NCBI GenBank assembly: GCA_010093485.1
Contig: MU001496.1
Span: forward strand, 1,803,666-1,867,665
DNA length: 64,000 nt
Reading direction: 5' to 3'
Source: Karstenula rhodostoma CBS 690.94
Lineage: Eukaryota > Ascomycota > Dothideomycetes > Pleosporales > Didymosphaeriaceae
The translations under genes were made by a program, and so were the position numbers. Under the pieces are notes generated by a model that did no database searches, was not told where the DNA came from, and saw only the letters and a program-made list of their open reading frames with translations. Each line of letters starts with the position of its first letter. Position 1 is the first letter of the stretch. Positions 20,018 through 32,526 of the stretch are shown here, piece by piece.

Positions 20018-22630
20018 ATGGCGCCGGAACGACAGCTGTCCAGGGTCGAAAAGGCACGACAGATCCTTGCCAGCGGCGCCGTCCAGCGCGAAGATTCCGA
20101 CGACGAGCTCGGCTACGAAGACCATCCATGGGAGTGGGTTTACGACGACATATCCGATGCCCAAGCCTCACAAAATGCGACGCCACGAAAGCGCAAAGCA
20201 GCTGCCGCAAGCTCTGGCCCGCGAATTGTGGGCGCTCGCATGGGGAGCTTCACGTGCAGATTGGTGAGTATACCCAGCAAACGCTGCTGGAAGCGCATGC
20301 TCATTGCATCGTAGGGCGATGCCGTATTCTTGAAGGCAGAGGGCAACCAGGCCTGGGTTGGGCTTATATGCGACTTTTTTGAAGACGAGGAAGAGGACAA
20401 CGAGAAGATGGCCAAGTTCATGTGGTTTGCCTCAGAGGCGGAGATCCAGAACAAGAGCACCAAGCGGACTGATTGCTTACCCGTACGTCCAATCTTCGTT
20501 AGCAGGGTAGAGCGGCAGACTGACAGCTCGCAGAACGAACTCTACATCTCGCCCGCTTTTGATAACAACGAGCTCACGACAATCAACGGCACCGCCAAGA
20601 TCGTTTCGCACGACGAGTTCATGCGCCTGCACCCGAGCGGCCAGGTGAAAAAGACAGACAAGGACTATGGCAAGATCTTCATATGCAGGAGAGGCTGCAA
20701 CACTAGGACTACAACATATACCCAAGAATTTGCGTGGGAAGAGGTCTATCAAGGCGCGCATGATCTCCCCGCCTTGAAGGAGTTGGTAGAGAACCAGACC
20801 AAAGCCACTCGCAAGCGCGGCCGCCCGCGGAAAGACACTGCGGACTTGGACGATTTCGTGGCGCCTGACTCTGACGACGACGGGCCACCCAAAACTCCCA
20901 GGAAGCGCCGCAAATTGCACGAGGCCACTACTCCAACATCGACAAGGAAGAGCCCGGCTGTGCGCAAGTTCCTCACCCCGACACACAAACGCATAGTGGT
21001 CAAGAAACAGCTCATGTTCACTCCTCTCGGGACCCGACTACTCTCTCCTTCAGCTGTATCATCGCCATTCCAGATTGCTCGGAATCAGCTGCATGTATCA
21101 TCTGTACCCGACGCACTCCCCTGTCGCGAAGAGGAATTCTCCACAGTGTACCGTGAACTGGAAGCGGCCATCATAGATGGCTCGGGCGCCTGCATTTACA
21201 TCTCCGGTACGCCCGGAACTGGGAAGACGGCTACCGTACGAGAGGTGGTAATGCAGCTGCAGACAGCAGCGATGGCCGAAGAACTGGACGACTTCATATT
21301 CTGCGAGATCAACGGCATGAAGGTCACGGATCCTCACCAGGCCTACTCACTTCTCTGGCAAACTTTGCACGATGATCGCGTCAGCCCGTCGCACGCGCTG
21401 GAGCTTCTGGAACGGGAGTTCTCAACTCCAAACCCGCGGCGTGTACCCTGCGTCGTCCTAATGGACGAGCTTGACCAACTGGTTACGAAGAACCAGTCCG
21501 TCATGTATAATTTCTTCAATTGGCCCGGGCTGCGGCACAGTAGGCTGATTGTTCTGGCCGTGGCCAACACCATGGACTTACCGGAGCGAACGTTGAGCAA
21601 CAAAATTAGTAGTCGTCTTGGTAAGTACAAGCAACGCGATCCTTCCAAACGCCCCGCTGGCGCAGACCACAGCCAGACGCTTAGGGGCTCCTTTGCAAAT
21701 CGTCCCCTGATTGGGGTGCAGGCGGCATCCTCCGGTTCCCAACATGATGATGCTAACATACGCACAGGCCTTTCACGTATCACCTTTTCAGGGTATACGC
21801 ATGATCAATTAACGCAAATTATACAGTCCCGACTGGAAGGTGTCCCTGGCAACATCGTCCATCCGGATGCCGTGCAGTTTGCAGCACGTAAAGTTGCGGC
21901 GGTGAGCGGTGACGCCCGCCGTGCACTGGACATCTGCAGACGCGCAGTCGAGATTGCGGAAACGGAGGCAGCAGAACAAGAAGCCGAGGCGGAAGAAGGC
22001 CAGCCCCCAACCCCTAGTCGCACGGGCCGAAACAAGAGCAAGGCAGGAACTCGGCCCCCCAAAGACACCAGTGCATCGGTCAGTATACAGGAGCAGCGCA
22101 CAGGCCCTAGCAGCAAGAAGGGTGAGGTCACGTGGGCGACGATCAGACAAGCCATCAACGAAGCGACGAGCAGTCCCCTGCAGGTGGCTCTGCGTGCCTT
22201 ACCACTGGCGTCCAAGGTCTTTCTTGCAGCCCTCTTGGCGCGTATCCGGCGTACGGGCATTGGGGAGGCCGTGCTTGGGGACGTTGTTGATGAAGTCAAG
22301 CGGTTGGGTTTGATGAGCCAGCTGCAGCCGATACAAGACTATCTGCTGCTGGCTGAAAACGGCGACGAAGGCATAGGCGCCACGACCCAACATACACTCA
22401 CATCAACACCCATGAAGCTCAAGGATGGCATTTCGAAACAGGCCAACGAAAAGGCCGCACGCGCGTTAGGCATCGCTTCCGCCGCTGCCGAGCTAACAGA
22501 AGCGGGGATCATTGGCACAGAATACCGCCATGGGGAGCGTGTTGGACGGGTGCGGTTGGGGGTTGCAGAGGACGAGGTGCGGCTCGCTCTAGGCGGCGAC
22601 GAGGAAGTCAAGGGCCTCGTCCCGACCTGA
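20018..22630 (+). CDS. ORC1: Origin recognition complex subunit 1 (BAH plus AAA+ ATPase)
   Basis: Orc1 is the ATP-binding subunit of the origin recognition complex, which marks replication origins and loads Cdc6/MCM. Three exons: 20018-20263, 20315-21620 and 21768-22630, about 804 aa. Intron 1 (20264-20314) is GTGAGT...TAG. Intron 2 (21621-21767) is 147 bp, a multiple of three without a stop, so it can be mistaken for coding. It has GTAAGT, GCTAAC and CACAG, and removing it joins SSRLG to LSRITFSGYTHDQL, as in other Orc1 proteins. The BAH domain lies at about 80-230, followed by a basic, AT-hook-like stretch (RKRGRPRK). Walker A is GTPGTGKT at about 380, Walker B VLMDELDQL at about 464, then the C-terminal winged-helix region. 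In yeast the BAH domain links Orc1 to silent chromatin. Confidence 0.95.
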
Positions 22631-25623
22631 ACAAGCATGTACCGCGAGTATGGATTCCCTGGCGGGCGACATGCTGCGGGAAACAGCAATCAATCTTATC
22701 GAGAGGCATACCATTGTTGGTGAAAGAGGGGCCTATAGCACGCGCGATATACTCCTCTCGCTGCCTCGCGTCTTCACCGGACGGACTCTACGCGAAACTC
22801 TCTCCTATCAGCGCATGCGCGTGTCGACCATTGTATCGCCCGCTTCCGTCGCGATCGCGTTGCCTCCCCTTCGCATTTTCCCGCCGCGCCGCAGGCTCAA
22901 ACCGTTGTGCTCCCACCCCGCCCAACCAGCCGATCCTTGAAGCGTCGTCCCAAGTCCGGGCGTAGTGTACGCGCGCCCAACTCGAACCCCTCGTGACCCC
23001 GTGAATACGGTTCGCGGTGGCAGATGCCGCGTGGCCGCCACCCACACGGCGCTGCAACGTCCGTCCTTCCTGTTGCGGCAAGCACACCGCGGTCGCACGG
23101 GGTTTCGTTCTCCGCGCTCGCGTTCCCGGGCGTGCTGGCTCGGGTCCTGCGGGCTCGTGTCTCGTTCTTGGGGTCCTTCTGGAACGCGCGCGCGCATGGA
23201 CGCGTCGCTGAGGTGCATGGCTTGTGTGATGGGGGTGCAGATGGCGGCGCGCTGTCTGGGTGGGCCTGCGTTTACCTCCCGTGTAAACACCGGAGAGACC
23301 TCCTGTCTTACCACACTTCGTTGCGGACGAAGACTGGCGGGTTGAGAACGCTATGTACAGTACCAGTCAATGGCATGGTATGGCCGCCAGTTTCGTGCGC
23401 TGGGATGCACCGTCCGCGGTGAACGTCACAGCATGTACGATATGGTACGATACGATGCCCGCTAGACAATGGACGCAGCGCAGTCGGCGAGCTGGCGGCC
23501 CTGCCTTGCCCTGCCCTACCCTACCCTACCCTGCCGCCGCGTCCAGTTCAGCCCCAAGTGCAAGCGCAAGTGCAAGTGCAGGCTAGGACCACACAAAGCC
23601 CATCAGGCAATCCCGCCCTGGCAATCGATCGAATAGACAGTCTGTTTCGTTACCACGCTGCCCAGTCCCATGTATACTACCATCCACCCGTCCGTATGTC
23701 TGGAAATCCGAATCCTACCTCTAGATACCATGTGCGCGCATATGTCTGTGTGTGTGTAGCCACACCCCCACCCCCACTCCAACACCCACCCACCCGCCTT
23801 CCACAGCGCAGAACCACTGCACCCGACCCAACCCCGACACACAAACTCCCCCGCGCACCCTATAAACTATCCCACGCCACGCCCCCCTCCCACACGTCCG
23901 CAAACAGCAAGGCATGGCCACACACACATGCATACGTAGATATCCGCACGCCCTCCGTTCGTTCGTCTTCGATCCCCAAGCCGCTCCGTTTCGTTTCGCT
24001 TCGCTTCGCGTAGCCGACAAGCGAGCGAAACGGCATGCGGGAATCGAATCGAAGCTAGCCTGCTACGTGCTGTGCAGCAGATGTACGGCGTCAGCATCTT
24101 GTTTGTACCTCGCTATTGTGTTTGGCGGCGGCGTCGAGAGGCATGGAAGAATAGGATAGGATAGGGTAGCATAGGATAGTATAGGACAGGATAGGATACA
24201 CGGCTGTGCGGTCCACCACGTTTTGTCTTGCATCTCTCGTGCATACAGGTTTTTTGTCGTATTCGCGAGGTGTAGGCGAGCGAGGTGTCCTAAAGCGGAA
24301 ATTTACGAGGACGCCGCGACGTCGGGTGTTGCGTGCGTGATGGGTAGCGGGGGCCGGGCTGGGCTGGGCTGGGTTGGGCTGGGGTGGAGATAGATAGGTA
24401 GACAGACAGTGCAAGCGGTTTGCTATCTGGCCCGTATGTATGTAGGTTACTCGTACAAGGGGGGTAGGTAGGTAGGTAGTTGTTTTGCGAGATGCGAGAT
24501 GGGGTATACATGTATGTATGGACGCGGTTTGTTTCATTCCACATTGCAGGTACCTTGCGAGCGAGGGTGCGGTATGCGCCTGGGTCTCAGATGCGTGGCT
24601 AGGTTGCGGTATAACACAGTACCGTGATATGACGAGGTGAAGTGTGGTGTGTGGTGAGGTTCAGCCCAACTAACCACCGAATCCATCTCATCGCGTAGAA
24701 ACCATCAAGTGTCCCTTGAAACACTAACTCAACCCAACAACACGCTTGCATGCTCGCATACCTATGTACGGCCTATTCATTCCCCCTCCTCCTCCTCCTA
24801 GCCCCTTCGCGAAACCCACTCTGCCCCACGCCTCTCCTCCCCCCACCCAACCCAACACCGAAACCTACGCCATCGTACATCCCCATAGCGCCTCTGTAAC
24901 TACCCTTCACCCTCGCCGACCACAACTCTACCTACGCACACACGTACTATACATGCGCATACGACATCACCGCGGCGTCATGCTAAGCCCGCCAGCCCGC
25001 TAATATAATGCCTGGTTAGAATACTTACTAGTAGTAAGCAGAGGTTAGAGACAAGACACATGTACATACATCACGATGGCATGGTTCACGCGGCGGGTAG
25101 CTTAGCTTGCACGCTGGGGGTTTAGAACGAGGCGTGCACGTGTATGGTAAATTGGTAGGGTATGGGTATCAGAATGCCGATGTGGCAGATTGGAGGTGTA
25201 TAATACATGGTATGATGTGGTGTGGTGTGGGATGCGATGCGATGCGAGCCGAGGTCGTGGGTCGGCGATGCGTTTCCTCCTCGCTAGCTATACCCAGGGC
25301 CATGTACACCAACAACCCCCTGCCGCCGTTCCGATTTGTTTCTCGTGCATGAGGGTTGGTTGGCGAGCGGCATCGATTGTGAATGCGAGTTGTGTCCCAC
25401 GTTGCAGTGACTACGCTGGTGACATTGCGGTGACTCCTCTATGGACGCCTGCCACTGACAGCGAGCCTGCCCACTGCCGATGGTGGCTGTTTCCGCTTCC
25501 CGACACGCTGCGGTCAGAACCTTATACGCTCGTGGTATTCGTCTGACCGCGGAGCGTGGAGGTCTATCTAGATCTTGTAAGACCGAAGTCTCCAAACCGG
25601 TCCATTACATAGCATAGACTGCT
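22631..25623. other. About 3 kb intergenic region between ORC1 and PRP46
   Basis: No gene is recognised on either strand. The region is rich in simple sequence: CCCTACCCTACCCTACCC near 23515-23535, AGTGCAAGCGCAAGTGCA near 23560-23580, C-rich tracts at 23760-23860, ATAGGATAGG-type units at 24150-24200, GGGCTGGGCTGGGCTGGG near 24355-24380, and GGTAGGTAGGTAGG near 24460-24480. Both flanking genes end (ORC1) or end on the other strand (PRP46) here, so this is a convergent 3' interval and needs no promoter. Confidence 0.5.
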
Positions 25624-27054
25624 TTAAAACTTCTGGCGGCCGAGCGTGGGCTTCCACTCGAGCGGGTGCGAATCTTCGGTTGCGCTGTCGTCTTGTTTCC
25701 AGAGCTTGATCGACTTGTCTGATTCACCAGTGATCAGGCGAAGGCCGGTCTTATCGAACGTAGAGCACATGATGCCTGCTTCGGCGTCCAATGATCCAGG
25801 CTGGGCGATTGAGTCGGTTTGCTGGAATCGGTGTCCCGTTTTCCAGTCCCAGAACGATACTGTTCCGTCGTCGCCGCCTGAAAACATGACGTTGTCTTCG
25901 TTGACGGAGAGCGTGTTGATAATGGAGTTGTGGCCATTGAAGTTCTGCATGAACGCGCCTTCGGGACACTTGAACTGCTTTATCGACTGCGCAGATCCAG
26001 ATGCAAATGTGAACTCGGACGGGTGGATTGTGAGTGCTCGTACCGCCTTCTTGTGATGCGTTAAGACAGCCATGGTCTTGTTCGCGGCCAGATCCCACAA
26101 CCGGATAGTGGAATCCATGGAGCCCGTAATCACTTGCGGATCAGCTTCCTGGCACTGCAAGTCGGCAATGGTGCCCTTGTGGCCGCCCATAACGTGGACG
26201 TTGGTGCGTGTTCGCATATCCCATACTCTCGCAACGCCATCGCGTCCTCCAGTTACAAGTACATCGAGCGTAGGATGCAGGCTAAGGCTGTACACGCCGC
26301 TCAAGTGGCCGTGGTAATGCCGGATAACCTTGTTTGTTTCGAGATCCCAGCACTTCACCATCTTGTCCTCACCGCAGGAAAACAGATACGGGTGTCTGGG
26401 AGACACGGCAAGACCTCGAACGGCACTGATGTGGCCAGTCAATGTCAACTTCAGCGTGCCGGTGGCCAGATCCCAGATCTTGATGGTTCTGTCGGCGGCT
26501 CCACTGGCAAACCACTGGTTGTCCGGCTCGACGGCCAGCGAGCGCACCCATCCCATGTGACCACTGATAACTCTGAACGGTTTCCACGGCGCATGCCACT
26601 CTGGCTTCACCGCTCTCACAGTGTCCTTCCGCACCAAAGCAGACGACGGGGTGTCGCGCATCGGCGTCGGTCCCTGTGCGTTTGGCGCGGCACCCTTGCC
26701 CGTTCGCACCGTCAGCGCCATTGACTGTGCCTCTTTCGCCTTCTCTGCCTTCTCCGACGACGCTGCGATCATCTTGCGCATCTTTGGGTCCGATGCCTGT
26801 TCCTCTGCGTTTGCGTTCTTTATCTTCCGCCTCTTTTCTGCAGCTGTGGTCGCCGCTGTAGCCATTTTTGCTGCCAATGCGGCGGGTAGCTCCTGCACAT
26901 GATGGTATTCTTGGTGTATTCGCGTCGAAACGCGCGTGCTGTCGACGCCGGTGGAAGGGTATTGAAGCGTATCGGCTGCGAATATTTCGCGCGTTCGTTT
27001 CGCGGATGCGCGGACGGCATTATCGGCCGCAGTGCTCGGTAACGTGTCGGCCAT
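25624..27054 (-). CDS. PRP46: Pre-mRNA splicing factor Prp46/PRL1 (PLRG1), WD40 protein
   Basis: A single exon of 476 aa. It belongs to the PRL1/PLRG1/Prp46 family, a component of the Prp19 (NineTeen) complex that stabilises the activated spliceosome in the nucleus. A charged Ala/Lys-rich N-terminal region (1-150) precedes seven WD40 blades (about 160-455). The blades are marked by [69 protein letters not shown] and [12 protein letters not shown], and by a closing [11 protein letters not shown]. The segment [20 protein letters not shown] is characteristic of the family. The start is the most upstream ATG, and length and termini match the family. A CACGTG lies about 110 bp upstream. Confidence 0.96.
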   Translation of the reverse strand: MADTLPSTAADNAVRASAKRTREIFAADTLQYPSTGVDSTRVSTRIHQEYHHVQELPAALAAKMATAATTAAEKRRKIKNANAEEQASDPKMRKMIAASSEKAEKAKEAQSMALTVRTGKGAAPNAQGPTPMRDTPSSALVRKDTVRAVKPEWHAPWKPFRVISGHMGWVRSLAVEPDNQWFASGAADRTIKIWDLATGTLKLTLTGHISAVRGLAVSPRHPYLFSCGEDKMVKCWDLETNKVIRHYHGHLSGVYSLSLHPTLDVLVTGGRDGVARVWDMRTRTNVHVMGGHKGTIADLQCQEADPQVITGSMDSTIRLWDLAANKTMAVLTHHKKAVRALTIHPSEFTFASGSAQSIKQFKCPEGAFMQNFNGHNSIINTLSVNEDNVMFSGGDDGTVSFWDWKTGHRFQQTDSIAQPGSLDAEAGIMCSTFDKTGLRLITGESDKSIKLWKQDDSATEDSHPLEWKPTLGRQKF

Positions 27055-28783
27055 TATGTGTGGGTGGGTGATTAGGGTTGCTGTCGCAAGAGTGAAAGCG
27101 CGGGTTCAACTTTTGGTCATGAGCTCACTAGCGCGCATCGGCCGTATCAATCATTATCCGTGCACGTGACCTACTTCATCCCGCTTCCTCAACCATTTTC
27201 TGCCACGATTTGTTATGCATTTCGATTATTATACGTGTCAGATTTGATACTTCGCGCGCTCGGGCAAGCCGCGGAAAAACACAGTAAAGGAACTCGGTGG
27301 GGTTTATTATACGTGTTTGCAATATAAAAGGATCGTGTTTAACAATTCAAGTTGGCCTGACTAGTGATGAACTTCTACTCAAAAATAATAGTCACTGGAG
27401 TATGGAATGCTGAAATGTGTCTGCCTGTTTTTTCTTTTTCTTTTTGAGAAATAACTCTCTCGTCAAAGGGAGAGTTTCTCGATTGTTAGTTTGAATGGTT
27501 GGTGTGAGGAGGACGGTGCTGTATTTAGAAGCTCGGAGGATGGGCGTGGAGAGATATTTGGGGTGTAGATAGAGATAACATCGATATGGGATTAAGCCTA
27601 GCCACCCTACTCTGCTCGGTGTCATGGATACAGTGGCCATTATAGGTAATATAAGCATGGATTACATACGAAGTAGCAACGTCTGCTGTAGCATTCATTG
27701 TGTTTGGTCTTTGATACATCCCAAGAAGATCGAGGTCAAGGGCGGGAAATATCCATGGAGCTGAAATCAACGTATAACAAGTCGGACTTTAGATAGCTGG
27801 GGGAAGCGCATACATGCTGTGCGTGGGCGCTTTCTGAGTAGATGCTGTGAGGCTAGAAGAGGAGTCTTTCACCTCGGCAGTTTAAATGAAAGACGACTGA
27901 TCTTGTCCCCGGCAGCGAAGTGTGTATCGGAATGCAAACAAATGTTCTGTGTTCTAGTTGATTGTGAATACGTCGTCCCCTTAACTATTGTCTCAAGGAT
28001 GAACGTGGCACTGTACGTGGATGGAAGGCACTGAGCTCTTTTTATTAATGTAGTCAACGATAGTCTTACCCCTCCGACTCAGTCTCGCATGTGAAAACCA
28101 CATCCCATTATTCAAACTCGAAAAATTGGAGAATGCGGACTAGCTGCCCAATCTAGAGGTGGGGTTGTCGAAAAACAGTAACGAAGGCTTCGCGACTAGC
28201 TCAACGCCGTGATAGTTCTCTCCCGGAGATTGACGACCAGAGTACTAATCGTGACATCTTTTTTGTTAAAGGTCGAGGAACTTCGAAACATCGGTTTGCT
28301 ATCGGGATGGGGCGACTAGCGGATAATGGCAGGAGATTCGAGAGTCTCGCGGGTTGTTGTAACTTATGTTGTAGATATGTATCCGTTCACAGAAACCAAT
28401 TGTCCTGAAAAACACATTATGTGGATTGCTATCTACTAGTATATCTCCCATGGCGACACTGTAATGGTAATGCAAATAGAAAATGTTAAGGGTGAAGTTT
28501 TGCGCGCATGAGAAGCGCGCATTAAAGCTACCATAACGCCGGGCTTTGTAAAGCCTAAGACGTGATTTAATAGCTGTCGCTCGCCACTATTGTACAGCAC
28601 TGTACAGTCGAGATCTTTCTAGGTAAACACATTGTCAATCCCGGGAAGTTTTCCTAACGTCTCAGTTTCCGTAGTGTGGGATGTCTGTGAGATGGCGGCT
28701 GATGCGCACCGGTAAACGCCGGTAAATGCTGGCAAGACGTCACTGAATACACTACACATACCATTAAAATTATGTTCTCAACG
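27055..28783. other. Intergenic region between PRP46 and the membrane-protein relic
   Basis: About 1.7 kb, more AT-rich than the genes around it. The 0.2 kb next to 27055 contains a CACGTG (about 27165) and is the likely PRP46 promoter. No gene, tRNA or repeat was recognised in the remainder. Confidence 0.4.
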
Positions 28784-29660
28784 TTATTGTTGCTGCGCAT
28801 GTAGTTCTTGTGGCGCCGGTGGTTGCAAGAAAAGCTCCGTTGCACTCATAGGTCGTAGCTGTACCTCGTTCGGCGCATGTGCGTATTTCGTCGCATTAGC
28901 ATATTCAACATTTAAATCGCCTTTTATCCCATTCCTCGCCACCGTCGCCGAATGTGTCGATACCTCCCCCGTGCCATAATGCGGATCATACAGTCTTTGC
29001 GGTTACACTGCCTGTATCCTACACGCCTCCACGCCTGGCAGTTTGACTTCTAACCCCGCTTGGTATGGCGTCGCGTAACTTGACGCCGGGGCATTGAATG
29101 GGTTCTGTGGGTTTTCAATTGGGAGTGTGTGGCCTTGTGGCCTGTGGAGAGTGGAGATCCCTCCTCTTTCTTCGGCGAAGGATGAAGAAGAAGCCTAGAC
29201 CTATAGATGCGAGGCCTATAAGTCTTCCGACAATACCGCCTAGTACGACGCATATGCCAAGGGATAGCTTTAGGTCACCTATAGCAGATGGCGAGAAAGT
29301 GTTAGTTGTAGTGGTAGAGGCGGAGGTGGAACGCGAAGAAGCGGTCGAAGAGGCGTCAGTAGATGCTAGAATCTTTGCGCTTACTTGAGGGACTGCAAAA
29401 GGTACGCACTAGATATGATGGTTCTGAAAAAGAGACATGCTTGGTTGTGGCGGCTCCTTCTCACAGAATGTATAACCAGTCCAGGGAGCAGAGTCGCACC
29501 AGCATCTGCTTCCCTCATCAACAATTGTTCTTCCTTAGTGTGAATTACCTCTCACCAACTGTACGTCTGCGTCACACCGATAGACTCGAACATGATGTTA
29601 TTGCTGCAAAGGATGCTTCCTTCTGCGCCACCCGCGCGACACGATAAGAACGTGCCTTTT
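28784..29660 (-). pseudogene. Broken gene for a Ser/Thr-rich single-pass membrane protein
   Basis: Coding blocks can be followed on the minus strand. Two small exons, about 29660-29556 and 29508-29465, are Cys-rich (CRCWCDSAPWTGYTF). A third from 29392 encodes a Ser/Thr-rich stretch (SSTASSRSTSASTTTTNT), then a membrane helix GICVVLGGIVGRLIGL running to FFFILRRRKRR, the layout of fungal WSC/Mid2-like wall-stress proteins. The frame then stops at 29115. A long cytoplasmic tail follows in the +1 frame (PIENPQNPFNAP, YDPHYGTGEVSTHS, YAHAPNEVQLRPMS) to a stop at 28784, with one in-frame TAA at 29003-29005. No donor site explains the shift. No signal peptide or start was found; a minisatellite sits where the 5' end should be. 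I read this as a pseudogene. A sequencing error could explain one lesion but hardly all three. Confidence 0.6.
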
Positions 29661-29663
29661 ACT

Positions 29664-29754
29664 ACTATTTACCATTCACCATTCACCATTCACCATTCAC
29701 TATTTACCATTCACCATTCACCATTCACCATTCACCATTTACTATTCACTATTT

Positions 29755-29788
<34 letters not shown>

Positions 29789-29789
29789 T

Positions 29790-29833
<44 letters not shown>

Positions 29834-29841
29834 CATTCACT
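29664..29841. repeat. 7-bp minisatellite, CACCATT/CACTATT units
   Basis: About 25 tandem copies of a 7-bp unit, mainly TTCACCA and TTCACTA, with scattered TTTACTA variants. The two variants are interspersed in blocks, which suggests expansion by slippage or unequal exchange. It lies immediately 5' of the first legible exon of the membrane-protein relic. On that strand every third unit creates a TAG stop, so it cannot be coding. Confidence 0.95.
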
Positions 29842-30344
29842 GCACGCCGCCCACACTACGGCAGGAGAAATTTCGACAGCGCAACCAAGCTATCTGCTCC
29901 TTCAGCCATGATACATGCTCGGTGAAGGGATCATGAGGCTGATTGTATCGCAACCTGAGAGCTTGGTGTCAGTTAGGCGCAGACGACGGTATGTTTCACG
30001 GGTCCACCATGTCAGTCCTAGGACGGAAACGTTCGTTTGTTGTATGTATAAAGATAGTCTGAGTGGGACAGGTCAAAGTCGGGCCATCTCCTCCCATGTC
30101 TCGCCATGTCCAAGATCTCTTGAGCAAAACTGGGACTGAGAACCAACGTCGATCATCATATGCTCAGTGTGGTTATTGCCTAGACCGCGTGGTAATGACA
30201 TACATCTGACTTGTAGGATGGGCGCGAGACGCTGGATCCATATTTAGTCCTTGCGAGTGAGCATTAGCTTGAGATGGATGGTTTGCTTTAAGGAACGAAG
30301 CTCAATTGGGAAAGGCGCAAGGCCAGGTACAGCGTTGATTATGA
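29842..30344. other. Intergenic region 3' of TRS65
   Basis: 0.5 kb with no recognisable gene. A first exon for the membrane-protein relic was looked for on the minus strand here and not found. Confidence 0.4.
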
Positions 30345-32227
30345 CTATCCTTCCGGCTCTACAGCCACTATCGCCGGGACGTCTCGGATATCTGAGGTCT
30401 CGTTGGTCGCCAGATCTACGAGTCGAACAGCATCCACTGAATGCACACCAGCTGAGAGTGCTAGGAACCTTAGGTCCGCCGTGTAGCAAGCACCTGGGGC
30501 AAGATGGCTAGTTATCGTTAGCAACTGATACGAAACGCAGCTAGAAAGAACCAAACATACCCAATCCTGATATCCGTGGTCAAGCATACCAGCTCTGCTG
30601 TTTCTGTGCGTGCATTCTTCTGTTTGCCGTAGACGATGTTTTCGTCCACCACTGCATTCGCGATCAGATTCTTCTTGTCAGAGCGATATCCTGCAATCGA
30701 TGACGCTGACGATAGCGGTCTTTGCCTGTCGTAGTCTCGTCTCCTCCTCGGGACGACTATAACAGCTAGTTTCCGTGTTTTGTTGGATCGATTCACGATG
30801 AATACGCTCCAATTGAACATCTCACCAACAGTCACCTGAGGCGGTCCACTTATCGTCAGGGTAACGTGTATGGAAGTATCTTGTGGTTTCTCCGCCTGTT
30901 GACCGCCCTTGTCCTGGCTGACAGTTATGCCTGTCTCCGGGATCTTGGGTGCATGTGTCAGTGGATTGCTGAGTCGATGGGCCGCCTTGACTAATGCCGA
31001 ATTTTGTTCAGCCGAAAAGTCCACTGCTGTCTGCCACCCAATGCTGACATTGGGTTGGCAATCTTCCGACACCAAGGCTTTGGCTTTGATTTCTAGTGTC
31101 AATACATGGCCCTCGTTGCCAAAGAGCGGTGTGCCGTCCACGGCTAGATCTGGCGTGATCTTGTAAAGAGACGTAAGCTGATCGCCTGGCTTGTGGATGT
31201 GTTTGATGACGCTCTGATCGGAAATAGGCTTTACATCACCTCCCCGCAATGACAGCTTCACATCTTTGATAGTCAGCCGGCATCCGGTGATGTATGCAAC
31301 CTCCAGGTCTAGTGACGCCATGAGCGACATGTCATTTATGGCGGTCTGAACCTTGGAGTATCTGACTCGCCATATCAGTGCAGGTAACGCTCGGAAAAGC
31401 CGCCTTTGGCCGGTTCGTATAGGTCTGGTCAATGCTTTGGCAACGGGTGCTGTAGGCGCAATCTTGTTGATGCGTAATGCTGACAGACGCGGATGAATGC
31501 CCCCCAAAGCTGGATCACTTTCGAAGGATTGGAGGAGGTTGAGTGCTGTTGGTACTCTGCTCGGGAGGTATTCCTCTTCCAGAACACTCTTCTTCTCCGC
31601 TGGCTTCAGGGATGCCGTAGGCAGAAAATATATCGCTGGCTTTTGAAATCGTCCTCTGGGCCGACCTATCACGTGTCAGAAAACAATGAAATTCATCACT
31701 AGTAGAACTCACTCATGAAAATCTCTAGCTTCCAAACAACATAAATGTGAGGAGAGTCCGCTTCATCATGGCGTACAATGACCGGCTCTACGGCACTAGT
31801 GATAGTTTCTGACGCAAGAAGCTCTTTGGGAGGTGGCGCTTTGGAATCCGATTCTGGCGGAGGAGCCGTACTGAAAGCTATTGCCTCAACATTGATGGCT
31901 AGGCGAGACAGATACGACTTAAGCGTAGCATCTTCCATCAGCGGTGTACGAAAGACAATGTAGACCGGCACTAGCTCATCTGGAAGCCTGAAGATAAGTA
32001 AGGGTATGCATATGAGTGTAATGCAGAGCGGACTGACCGAACAGGAGCACCTGTCGCTGGGAAAGAAACGGCAGGACCGAACCATTTTCTTCTTCATCGG
32101 CTCCATCCCAAGAAGTGAGTTCGTCTTCGGCATCAAATTCGGAGTCTGAGGGAACGACAGCTTCGAGAATCGAACTTTCGACGAACTCGAGGCTCCCACG
32201 GGGCTGGGCTTCTGCCAGGGCAGCCAT
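30345..32227 (-). CDS. TRS65: TRAPP II complex subunit Trs65 (TRAPPC13-like)
   Basis: Trs65 is a subunit of the TRAPPII tethering/exchange complex acting on Rab GTPases at the late Golgi. Four exons: 32227-32038, 31979-31713, 31665-30561 and 30507-30345, about 574 aa. Intron 1 (31980-32037) joins RQVLLF to DELVPVYIVFRTP. Intron 2 (31666-31712) joins KLEIFM to SRPRGRF. Intron 3 (30508-30560), with GTATGT, GCTAAC and TAG, joins DIRIG to HLAPGACYTADLRFLAL. The frame is continuous across all three. The immunoglobulin-like beta-rich region with VTLTISGPPQVTVGEMFNW and the closing VRLVDLATNETSDIRDVPAI are typical of fungal Trs65. The identification rests on remembered family features and is fairly secure. 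Confidence 0.8.
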
Positions 32228-32526
32228 CAGAGCAGCTATAGTGGACTGTTCAAGCTAGATGCAGACTGCACATGGTTCAGGAAGAGAACAGCAAACCCAG
32301 CAGCAAGCACTGTCTCAGCGAGTATCGGATCAACGATAAGGAGCCAAAAAGTGAGAGTTGAGGTGCTGAGACAGTGGGGTTAGCTCCCGTTCGCTCTTAC
32401 CTACCATCCGCTGGTCCGTGCGCGATCACTTTTTAGATTCGCGCCTGCGTCGTGTCGCTCTCTACTCACCCACCACACTGTCGCGTCGACCATTACCCAC
32501 GCTTGCCCATCGCCCATCCCGTCACC
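32228..32526. promoter_or_regulatory. Compact bidirectional promoter between TRS65 and PRP40
   Basis: Only 299 bp separate the two divergent start codons, so both core promoters must overlap or share elements. No TATA box is evident. Confidence 0.5.

Noticed and set aside
20018..22630. A SIR2-ORC1-CHD1 silencing gene cluster
   Set aside because: The genes are many kilobases apart with unrelated genes between them, and all are conserved housekeeping genes. Proximity to the RIP block is not evidence of a joint system.
23511..23540. CCCTACCC repeats resembling telomeric sequence
   Set aside because: The unit is CCCTA/CCCTG with irregular spacing and only four to five copies. The fungal telomere unit is CCCTAA, and the position is internal between two housekeeping genes.
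29115..29388. A short complete gene ending at 29115 (membrane protein with a 20-residue tail)
   Set aside because: Coding-like sequence clearly continues in another frame to 28784, so the stop at 29115 is better explained as a frameshift lesion in a longer gene.
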